Below are positions 54,371 through 64,000 of a stretch of 64,000 bases of DNA, in pieces. The stretch is from the NCBI RefSeq assembly GCF_030253575.1, contig NC_080569.1, positions 5,147,501 to 5,211,500 on the forward strand, read 5' to 3'. The notes beneath the pieces were generated by a model. That model was not told the origin of the DNA. It worked only from the letters and a program-made list of their open reading frames with translations, and did not search any database. The stretch is from Rhododendron vialii. Taxonomy: Eukaryota > Streptophyta > Magnoliopsida > Ericales > Ericaceae. Made by a program: the position numbers and the translations under genes. Position 1 is the first letter of the stretch; the number at the start of each line of letters is the position of its first letter.

Positions 54371-56675
54371 ATGATCACAATGGCCCCCTTCATAATACTA
54401 AACCTCTTTACCATTGTACTTGGTGTTATGGTCACATTTGCTCAAGGGGACTTCACCTTTAATCAAACCTACGAACCTTCGTGGGGTTTTAATCATCTCA
54501 CCGTTGTTGAACAAGGAAAACAAGTGCAACTTTTATTGGACCCTTCCTCCGGTATGTACGCAAGACAATTATTATTATTACTATTTTTTTTGATAATTCA
54601 GGTGTTTAGATCAACTTATTTTCATATTACAAGACATATTTATTGACAACTGTGTCAAAATTGGAAAAAATTAATTCCGCTTTTCTAATTTATTTCTTTG
54701 TTTTCATTTTTCTAAACTTTTTAATTCTTCTTGGGAAGAGGAATTTGTAAGGGTACCAACTGATCAAAGTATAAAACAATACACTAAAGGATAAAATAAA
54801 TAGAAAGACCGCTTTTAAGTCCTATTTTTAATATTTATTTCTTAAATAATCTCTATTTCAATTTATTTTTTTGCTCATTTTTTATTCCCTTGCAGGATAA
54901 CTAAAACAAAACTATCTAACCACGAAAAATAAGTCCTATCTTAAAAAGTAATTAATGTAGTCCAAACTCACTCATACTGTGATAGCACTCCCATTTTATA
55001 ACAAAAAATGCAAGTGTTCTTCGGAATAACTGGGCGTAAAGGGCACGTAAACGGTGAATCGGGTTGAAAGTGAAAGTTGCCAAAAACTGGCGGAATGCTC
55101 TCGAAACCAATTCACTTGAGTGAGACAGTGGAGAGTGGAATTTTGTGTGTAGGGGGTGAAACCCAACCATTTACAAATTAAGAAACGCCAAAAGCGATCC
55201 TACCAACGCTGGGGTGTGTAACGATGATGTTCGCCCTCTTGGTCTAAGTTTTTCGCCTACATGGCGGTAATATCAATTCCTTCAAAATGTGTGAGAACTA
55301 ACATATATAGTAATATCGAGCGTTTTGTGTAATGATTTTGCTTGACATATATTAGGTGCTGGATTCCGGTCCAAGTCGGCCTACTGTTATGGATCATTCG
55401 GAATCAGGATGAGGACATCGGATAGTAAATCTAAAGGCGTGATCACATCTTTCTACGTACGCACATCTTTTCCTTTCCTTTTCTTTCCTTTTTTTTTTTT
55501 TTTTTTCGGAGTATATTTGATGCATACCATATGATGAATATCGAAGTTATTTTATAGCTCCGCTGTTAGTTAAATAAAAGAGTTCGAATCAGAATTCCGT
55601 TTTTCTAGCTAGTTAAAACTGATGAAGCTTTTGCAAATGGTGGCGTTGTAAAATGGCAGTTGATATCGCATCAGATTGATAGCGAAGGCGGGCATGACGA
55701 GCTTGACTTTGAGTTTTTGGATACCAATGGAACGTTGCAGACAAATGTGTTCGCCGGTGACAAAGGGGGCAGAGAGGAATTGGTGGATCTCGGCTTTGAT
55801 CCTTCAAAGGATTTCCACACTTACCTTATTCTCTGGACATCACAAAAAGTGGAGTAAGTATCTATAAGCATGACTCCAAGTCGGCGGAGCCAGGATTTCG
55901 ACTCCGGAGGTGGGGCCGGCTTAAAAGACATATACTCCGTATTTTTTATCGGAACATATACTTATTATATCATAAGGTTTATTTTTGCTTTTTGATTCAC
56001 TACATTTGTACATTAAAATGATTTTTTAGGCTAATTCAACTGTCACGTGCTTATTTTTTATTTCTAAAAGAAATTTGAGAAATGAGAATTTTAAATTTTT
56101 TTATCAAATTGGACCAAAATTATTAAGATTATAAGTAGCTATACACGAATAATTATCAATAATATTTAAAATTAGGTATGTACAAAATAAAAATTTTGAA
56201 ATTAACTCGGACGCTCGGGAAGCTAGGGCTTTGTCCACCTTTAGTTTGTGTCCCATTCTAGTGGGCGTTTAGAATTGATTACCATTTCAGCATTTTGTGC
56301 CTCCAAATTAAATCGCACTTATCTTTTTCAGATCTAGCTATATGGTTTCACTTGAACCCTCAAGATGAAGATTTTTTTTACCTTCCCCCTTTTCTTAGTG
56401 AAATTCATAAAATTACCATTTCCCTAAATATGGGGTGTTAAATTTATTTTTTGGATAGGTTTCAGGTGGACGGCCGCCCGGTTAGAGTATTCTCGAACAA
56501 GGGAAGAAAAGACTTCTTTTCGAAGCCCATGATGGTAGAGGCAAGCATATGGAATGGAACTTGGGCTGGAGAAGTGGATTGGACCAAAGCTCCTTTCATA
56601 GGCCAATACCAAAGTTTCTCCATTGATGGCCACAAAACTAACAACAGTACTCTTCCATGTGATTCCTTACCCTGA
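54371..56675 (+). CDS. XTH-1, xyloglucan endotransglucosylase/hydrolase-like, C-terminally short
   Basis: Glycoside hydrolase family 16 protein that would cut and rejoin xyloglucan in the wall. Exons are 54371-54551, 55356-55456, 55660-55853 and 56459-56675 (phases 1, 0, 2), 230 aa. A signal peptide ([19 protein letters not shown]) is followed by the beta-jelly-roll. The catalytic motif is [10 protein letters not shown] (Glu108, Asp110, Glu112 present). Family members usually have FLGN.(S/T)G..YTLQTN; here it is [11 protein letters not shown], shorter, with the glycosylation sequon N117-G-T moved. The protein stops after the first Cys (LPCDSLP), so the XET_C region present in XTH-2 (about 55 residues with its cysteines) is missing, and I see no remnant just downstream. 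Intron 1 carries mitochondrial rDNA. Four-exon layout and exon 2 and 3 lengths equal those of XTH-2. Splicing is intact, but activity is doubtful. Confidence 0.85.
55008..55268 (+). other. nuclear copy of mitochondrial 18S rDNA (NUMT) in XTH-1 intron 1
   Basis: gcaagtgttcttcggaataa, ctgggcgtaaagggcacgta, gtgaatcgggttgaaagtga and aaccaattcacttgagtgag are, from memory, the plant mitochondrial rrn18 sequence (the 530-loop side onward). Further on aacgctggggtg and aacgatgatgttcgccct correspond to later parts of the same gene with intervening sequence lost. Diverged, non-functional. Confidence 0.8.
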
Positions 56676-59600
56676 AAATTCCAGAGAGAAAGGAGAATCA
56701 GATCCTACCATAGTTCGGGTTGAGTATGAAGCAGTAGGGAACCAAATTCCCCGCCATTGTAGAAGCTGAAGACTCTGGAACAATAATATTGTTCTGATAA
56801 TAATGTAAGAAAACAACACAGGATGTGTAAGTAGTTGTAGTAATGCGAAATTGTTATAAAGATCGGACAATGAATCCTTAATGTCTTAATAAAATCTTTG
56901 TCGTTACTGTCATTATCTTGCATGAACGATCGATGAACTAAACGCATAATTATTTAGTGCATGCAGTTTTACAATTTACAAATATTATGCGCATAGTGAT
57001 CCGGCGTTTGATTAATTGGTAGTGTCGTACGAAGAGAAATCCTATCGACATGGTTTCTCTCGAGTCATTGAGATGGACTTGGGAGAATTTGAGGACCCTG
57101 GGAGTCTGTTACGCGTTTTCTTTTGTTAATATTTAGTGGATCATCCAAGCTAAAAAAATTATCCTCATAGAATCCTGAGAGAATGCGTTTGAATGAGATA
57201 AATATGGACGTCCATCGTCCAATAATTAAATTTATGTGTTGCTTAATGATCTGCTCAGTGATAAAGAAGGGAAATTAAATGATTTTGCCACTCCCTTTTT
57301 TGTTAACGCCACTCCCCTGCAAGTATATTTTTCACCAAAAATACAGGAGAGTGACGTTAACAAAAAAGAGAGTGGCAAAATCAGCAGCCATAAAGAAAAA
57401 GAGAAAATTAATAAAATGGGACTCCAAGGGCACCACAAGTTTCTTATTTGGCAGGATATATATGAGCCCGTATTTCCATTTCAAAGGCAAATCATAAAAT
57501 GTCTCAGTTCAAATATATATATTTTTCTTCGTTTTTTCTTCTCTGGCCTTCTCTGTATATGCTTCAGTGTCTTTTCTTGTATCTAGAGTGGACCGCCTCG
57601 ATGTACCTCTTATCAAGTTATAATAAAAATTTCCCAATGAAATTTTTGAATCAAAGTTCTTGCCCGCACGACCTGCATTGCAAGTTCGCTTTACCCGTGG
57701 ACTAGACAAATGTTATCTAAATTCAGAAATTTTTCTAAGTGTTTTTTTTCCTTAACTAATTAAAAGTGGAGTATACAATAAAGCTATGGGTTCTGTTACA
57801 CATGGATGAGCTTTATCTAGTATTTGAAATAAGACACACTAGCTAGCTAGAATAATGTGACATGGGTGGAAACTTAATTTGTATCCGTCTCAAAATTAAT
57901 TGGCTGGCTAGAGAGTGAAGAGGTCTCAAATGTTATTAAGTGATTACTTATTCCATTCTCAAACATTAATTGTGGAACTGTACGTATTTTCTTAACAAAT
58001 AGATAGTCCCTGATCGAGAAATATATTAAACTTGAGAGCTTAGAAGGAGCGAACCCCCGGCCACAGCCATTACTCGGCCGGCCAATACAGTAGTCTTAAA
58101 TAACACGGGAAAAAAAATACCAATGCAAAATCGATCGTCTTGTGTCCTCGTCATCTGATCAAGCTGTTAGTATTTTTTAGTTAGGCCACGTGAGGATGCC
58201 TCATAACCACGTGGTTTTGCCGTGAAGCCCATGCAAGTAAGTACCTTTTAGTTTTCTAGTATACCCTTTGTGATACTACTCTCTCTAACACCATGATATT
58301 ACTGTAATATTAATGAGACTGTCTTATTTACGGAGGTTACGGCACCAACCAATCTCAACCGTCTATTTGCGTAATCAATGATTGAGATTCGTTTTCAATT
58401 ATGACTGGTCATAATTAACTCTTTTCCTCAGAAAAATTTCATTAACATCTTGACCTTCCAAAACACTTTTGGACGGTCACGATTGAGTGCTGTAAATACT
58501 TGTTTAAGCACCTCCGTAAAGAAGTGTTTACAGCACTCAATCATGACCGTCCAAAAGTATTTACAAATTGCCCTTAATAGAAACTCATACAAGAGTTGGG
58601 GGCGTGTTTGCGATAATTGTTCATACTGATTTTTAGATTTTAGCTTCAGATTCTGCTGGAGATTTTAAGATTCCGAATTTTAGTAAAAGTTGAGAAACCC
58701 GTTTGTTGCAACTGTGGGATTATGAAAATTTCGTTCCTTTTTAATTTCGAGAATTTATGTTTCAGAATTCCAAAAGCCACCCAAACCCAGTTATGAAATT
58801 TTGAGAATTTTTTTTTCCCTTTTCTATGTTCTCAGAATCTATATAGACTTTGAAAATCAGTTATGTAGAATTTTTTGACAAAGATTCTAAACTGATTTTT
58901 GAAAGGTAGAATCTAATTATAATGTGTCAAAATAATTTTCTGCGCGCACACACATTTACAAAGAGAGGGATCCGTTTCAATTTCTTCATTTCTTATTTTG
59001 TAAGGAAGTTATGCAAAACCTCGTTTTCTTATTACATGTACGTAGATATGCCGAAACAGTATAAAAAATTTACTATGTTGTAAAACCTTGGTTGCGTACT
59101 ACGTACGTCTACGTGTGCGTAGATAATGCTGCAAATTTATGCATCGAGTCGTATTATAAAGGACGTATCAATAGAGAGGAATTTTTGGGTGCCGAGTGAG
59201 TATCAAGTGGGCTGTGGCGGTAGTATCTGTCGGCGATTTCAGCCATCCAAACGTGTTTTGGACGGCCCAGATTTTTTTCCTCTCTCTCGATCCCCTCACC
59301 CGACCACTCTCTCTCTCTCTCTCTTCTTTTTCTCTTTCTAAAAATTCAAACCGTCCAAAACACGTTTGGACAGCTAGAATCGCGAATAGATACCCTGCAC
59401 CCAAAAACTTTCCCATCAATATATAGATAGATCAGGTTTGTAAGTAAAGTGGAGTAGTTTTTTCTTTTTCTTTTTCTTTTTCTTTTTTTGGGTTATATTT
59501 ATTTATTAGTGGAAAGAAATGAGCAAACAGCTTGATAAAACTTCAGAAAAAGCAGGTTTGTTATTGGTAATTAAGGTTGTGGGCCCAATTTACTTTCTGG

Positions 59601-61309
59601 CCGTATAATAAGACGTGTAAGACAGCCCAATTAAGCTCAAATATGGTATGACGTCTAATGCCATCGGATCCGGGTCCTCTTCAATGCGATCGACCATTTA
59701 CACGAAACTATAGCGGTTAAGTGGCTCTTAAACCCATCTAGTTGTATTCCTTGACTTTCAAAAGGGACGCTTGGCGTTCGTGTCTGTGAAGAGACGTCGA
59801 ACCCTCTTTAATTTGTTAACTCACTAATTTTTCTCTAAGCCCCCACCACATTTCACTTTTTAATTACTTGGTGTTCCTTACAATTACTTGATAGAACGTG
59901 TGAGGGCTTAATATCTTCTACACGGTGCTTTCCGTGCATGAATAACTGTTTACGGAGGTGCATCACGACAGTTCAAAAGTGTTTTGGACGGTCGCGATTT
60001 AATTATTTCCTCCGTAAAAAACTTATTCACGGCGGGAGTGTCTCTCATTTTACTTTAGACCGATTTTGTTGTAGATTGAGACTTTAAATTGTAGTAAAAG
60101 CGGATATGAACGTGATTCTTATAACTTTATGACGAAGCTGCAGGCAAATCTAAAACATAATTTTTATATTGCTGAAATTAGATACATAATCTAATCCCAA
60201 AAGCGCATCAAATTCAGCTTTTTTATTAAATCAGATTCTATTCTTATTTTCAGCTTACAGGATTAATCTCTTGCTTTTAAAAAAAATTTGACAATAATTT
60301 TTAGAAACACTGCTGCCTTTTTAAATCTAAAATAAAATATGCTTCCATCATTTTCCGTACGTAAATGTGCACTTAGTATAGGAGGTATTAGAAAGATAGT
60401 TTGGTATTTTCTTAAGTTTACAAGCACGAAACTTCCCCGGAAAATGTTACACAAAATTTTTTCTAATTCCATTTGAAAGTCGATGTCGTAGCACGCTCCC
60501 TTCATTTCTCAAATCAGACTGTTTCAATAAGGGTTGCGATTTTTACACTCTCTTTCCCTTATAATCAACCTCCTTTTTTTTTTCTGTTTTTGAGGGGGGG
60601 TTGGGTCATTTTATGTGTTCATTTACGATATTAACCTACCCTTTCACATTCAGAAGGACAAGATCATAAATTTACATTACAAGAGATCACAAAAAGGGAG
60701 TGCTTTTGTCAAAAAAGAGAATGTAAAAATCAACCACCTTTTTTTGTTTTTGCCAATATTGTATACATCAACAAGACTTAGCGGAGAGTTAGTAGATTAG
60801 TCCATAGTGGGCATGTATTTCAAAGGTTATCCATGGCCCTGAATTTCAAACGCCCACGACGGGGCGTAGACCCTAGCCTCCCACACGGGGAGGACCCCGG
60901 AGATGCAATCCAATCCTATCAATAAGTAGGTATTCGATAATAAACGATCACATACCCAATCTAGAAACGAATTAAATCCATGATTAGCCCAGCCAGGCAA
61001 AATACCCCCCGGCATCCACAAGAAAATATTGGGGTTTTAATTCCTTTACTTCACTTGGGCAATCCAATCCTATTATTAATTAGCAAAACATGATTTGCAT
61101 AAAGTATAAAACAATTTTCTCAAGATCATTCCCCAAGCAAATCCTATGGTGATGTGGAATTAGTTATGGGAGTCAATGCATGTCGTGTGGGGAAGTAGAA
61201 GGTGGCATGGTATATATGATCATACTGGCCTGCATGGCTAGCTCATGGGTACACTCTTTGCTTTTTCATAATGGGAATTAGGTCATGACGTCCAAACCCG
61301 TCTGCGGCA
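56676..61309. other. XTH intergenic region, foldback repeats, no gene recognised
   Basis: Contains a short palindrome at about 57285-57380 (ccactcccttttttgttaac facing gttaacaaaaaagagagtgg) and a foldback at about 58330-58570 (acggaggt...ggacggtcacgattgagtgctg facing cagcactcaatcatgaccgt). A MITE lies at 59174-59414, and a block at about 60536-60735 ends in gggagtg...gtaaaaatcaacc, resembling other small elements here. Open frames are short and unconvincing. Confidence 0.5.
59174..59414. mobile_element. MITE, tttttgggtgcc family (best copy)
   Basis: The ends aatttttgggtgccgagtga and, inverted, ccctgcacccaaaaactt pair; the inner motifs ccatccaaacgtgttttgga and gtccaaaacacgtttgga are also inverted. 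7-bp flanks atcaata (59167-59173 and 59415-59421) are identical. Non-coding, about 240 bp. Confidence 0.75.
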
Positions 61310-61317
61310 TATAAATA
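61310..61317 (+). promoter_or_regulatory. TATA box of XTH-2
   Basis: TATAAATA 72 bp upstream of the XTH-2 ATG, with about 40-45 bp of leader expected. Confidence 0.6.
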
Positions 61318-61388
61318 CCCACCAACTCTGCATCTAATTTTCTATAACCAAGAAGGGTAGTGAGAAGCTAGCTAGGGTTTTTGTTGAA

Positions 61389-62814
61389 ATGGGTACTACT
61401 ATATCTCAGTCCAGTTTCTTTGGTGTAATATTATTTCTCTTATTTGGGGTGCTTGGGGAAGTAGTAATATTGGCTGGTGGAGCTAGTAGCGATTCGAGCT
61501 TTGATGTGAATTACTATGTCACATGGGGAAGTAGTAATGTTTTGTCTCTAAATGATGGAGGAGAAATTCAGCTTTCGATGGATAAATCGTCCGGTTGATT
61601 TTCTCTCTCTTCTTCTTGGCTTAGCAATTTTTTTTTTAGTTTTTATTTTGAGTTCTTTATCGCAATAACGATGCTAAACAAGTTCGAGTTTTGTAGATTT
61701 TAGTGTTTCCATCTTCCATATGTCAACATTCTAGTTATCTACACTGCAATCATATTTGTAAGTCACAAGATATACATACACACAATTAATGGAACAATAG
61801 CTGGCCCGAACACCTCGTTATCTTAAAAAGAAGAAGAAGAAGAAGATACAACGGATCAATCATATAAAAAACATGTTTGTATATTGATCAATCGCGATTT
61901 GTATATAGTTCTAGATATCGTGTTTGGTTGTTGTATCAAGAATACTTTTCAGAGACGGCAGGGCTGATGCAATCTAGCTCATTTTATAAACCTTATGTTC
62001 AAGAATTTGGGAACCCTTGAAAGCTTGTTGGAACATGTTTGAGATTGTATTTCTATTCTATTCTAGTTCAATCCGTTTTGTTTTATTGATCTGTCTGTCT
62101 CCTAATGTTTCCTTCGTACTTGTGGCCTGGACATGTTTATATAGGGTCTGGATTTGCCTCCAAACAAAGCTATGGATCTGGCTTCTTTCATATGAGAATA
62201 AAGCTACCTGACAAGGACTCTGCTGGAGTTGTTACAGCTTACTACGTACGTTATTAACCAACTTATGTCTCATGTTTTTCGTACATATATTACTTTTACA
62301 ACGTGTCAACCTCTTTAATTTTAAAAAGCTAGCGATAAGCGATAAATAATTGGCTGATGAGTTTTAGAGGTGCAGCAGCGCTAGGAGAGTTCATGCACTA
62401 TTCGAAGCTCTCTCCATACTTTCCTTTTCTATGTTGTTGACGTCGTTCCTTTATCTTTATGTTGGATTTTTTTTGATTGGCAAATGTTGATGAAATTTTC
62501 TTCGGCGTTTAAAAAAAGAAGAAGAAATTATCGGTTGCTTACTAGTGATGCATGTTATTGTCTAGTTGAAGTGAAAGTTTTTTCTAATCCAAAAAGGTTG
62601 GTTTGTTAATGCAGCTAACTTCGCACACAGATAAGCATGATGAGCTAGATTTCGAGTTCTTGGGGAATAGAGAAGGGAGACCTTACACTTTACAAACAAA
62701 TGTGTTCTCAAATGGAGAAGGGAATAGAGAGCAAAGGATCCATCTCTGGTTTGATCCCACGGCAGATTTCCATGATTATAAGGTCCTGTGGAACCAACAC
62801 CTTATTGTGTAAGC

Positions 62815-62913
<99 letters not shown>

Positions 62914-63752
62914 CGTGTGTGTGTGTGTTTGTGCATGTGATACTGCAAGCAACTCCAAGGGCTTGCCAAAGTGCCATTTTTCCAGCCAAAAATGGAAAGA
63001 CGTGAAGAGTGCTCCAAATGGCTTATCAAACTGGAAGCTAGCTTTTTTTTTACCCTCTCAAAACATTTTGCCAAAATTTAGCAAAATGATAGTATAACAG
63101 GCAAATCAATAAACTTTAGCTTTGCTAAGACGACTCAAACCATTCGACCTCATGAAAGGACAAGTATTTTTTTTGGGGTCAATCGAAAACTTAAAAGACA
63201 AATACAATTTAATGCTATTTCATGCATTTGGCAAACCCCTTGAGCTTTCCAAGGTTATTTTTCATTAGAAATCAAAAGTGAATAAGTGAGAACTTATTCC
63301 CCTGTTGTATACCAAAAAAAAAAAAAACTTAATCCCTTGTACATATTGGGTTAATTTGCAGGTTTTATGTGGACGACATCCCATTCAGAGTGTTCAAGAA
63401 CAACGCAAATATTGGGGTTAGCTACCCAACGCAGCCAATGCAAGTAGAGGCAAGCCTGTGGGATGGGGACAGTTGGGCCACAGATGGTGGCCAAACCAAG
63501 ACAAATTGGTCTCAGGCACCATTCAAAGCCCACTTCCAAGGTTTCAATATTGATGGTTGCCCAAGTAGCAGTACTACTACTCAAGGCCAATGTTACTCCT
63601 CCAATTTTTGGTGGAACCAAGAGAAGTACTGGAAGTTGGATTCCAATCAGCAAAAAGCCTATGAAAATGTGAGGAACAATTATATGACTTATGATTATTG
63701 TTCTGATAGGCCTAGGTACCCTAAACCTCCCGCAGAGTGCCTTGATCAGTGA
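61389..63752 (+). CDS. XTH-2, xyloglucan endotransglucosylase/hydrolase
   Basis: Four exons: 61389-61593, 62145-62245, 62615-62808 and 63362-63752 (phases 1, 0, 2), 296 aa, full family length. It encodes a secreted GH16 enzyme that cuts and religates xyloglucan during wall growth. A hydrophobic N-terminus ([19 protein letters not shown]) fits a signal peptide. The catalytic motif [10 protein letters not shown] carries Glu112, Asp114 and Glu116. [28 protein letters not shown] and the xyloglucan-binding VFKN are present, as is the C-terminal XET_C region with its cysteines, ending [16 protein letters not shown] and AEC. The residue after the motif is Asn, but the next are Arg-Glu-Gly (NREG), so the usual N-glycosylation sequon is absent. 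A (CT)47 tract begins 8 bases inside intron 3. The intron 1 donor (G|GTTGAT) is weak but fits the frame and XTH-1. Confidence 0.95.
62817..62910. repeat. (CT)47 microsatellite beside the XTH-2 exon 3 donor
   Basis: 94 bases of CT starting 8 bases after the GT of intron 3, followed by a (GT)n stretch. The longest microsatellite in the window. Confidence 0.97.
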
Positions 63753-64000
63753 CATGGCCCTGCTGGGCAGACGTATTATTACTATAAGAGACACAGAGAT
63801 GAATAATATTACACTTGCTAACAGTATAGTATATGTTAGCAAAAATAAAGGAAGAGAGGTCAATAACCACTTCCATTCCATGTTGTAGTATCCCTTATGT
63901 TTTACCAAGAAATAATTTGGTTACCAAGTGACTAGACTTTGTAATTGAGCTCATTGTTTGTCATGTTGTACATGTTTAACGAATAATGGTTCAAAGTTCA

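Overview
The window is nuclear DNA from a flowering plant, most likely a eudicot. It is AT-rich, its genes have introns with canonical GT..AG borders, and the gaps are full of MITEs, solo LTRs, a SINE and long (CT)n/(GA)n microsatellites. The species cannot be fixed from sequence alone. The window holds three plant multigene families plus one small housekeeping gene.

Region 1 (about 0.6-19 kb, + strand) is a tandem triplication of a two-exon UDP-glycosyltransferase of the UGT87 type (UGT-1, UGT-2, UGT-3). All three copies read through with matching splice sites. Flanks and introns are duplicated as well, so insertions present in some copies and absent in others give a relative order: an intron MITE with a 9-bp target duplication is shared by UGT-1 and UGT-2 but absent from UGT-3, whose intron instead carries a small LTR retroelement. 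UGT-1 is the odd copy: a MITE supplies its likely TATA box, and exon 2 has a 42-bp in-frame internal expansion. A SERF (4F5-type) gene follows on the minus strand, tail-to-tail with UGT-3. A stray copy of its 3' flank lies behind UGT-2.

Region 2 (about 22-44.5 kb, - strand) is a GASA/snakin cysteine-rich peptide array with two alternating subtypes: three intact three-exon genes (GASA-2, -4, -5), one copy reduced to its last exon (GASA-3) and one decayed copy split by an hAT-type MITE (GASA-1). The array grew by segmental duplication, with RNase H-like fragments carried in the subtype I unit. Between GASA-4 and GASA-5 lies an 8.6-kb block of solo LTRs nested three deep, then a Mutator-like foldback element holding a second hAT MITE.

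Region 3 (about 44.5-54 kb) is repeat-rich. It has a palindromic 19-20 bp minisatellite, an unrecognised repeat-rich coding region interrupted by a solo LTR with a 5-bp target duplication, a Tourist-like MITE and a tRNA-derived SINE.

Region 4 (54.3-64 kb, + strand) has two four-exon xyloglucan endotransglucosylase/hydrolase (XTH) genes in tandem. XTH-2 is full length (296 aa). XTH-1 is divergent, lacks the C-terminal XET_C region, and carries a scarred fragment of mitochondrial 18S rDNA in intron 1.

The UGT, GASA and XTH products would act in small-molecule glycosylation, secreted cysteine-rich peptide function and cell-wall remodelling. Nothing links them into one pathway; the common theme is local gene duplication followed by divergence through transposon insertion.
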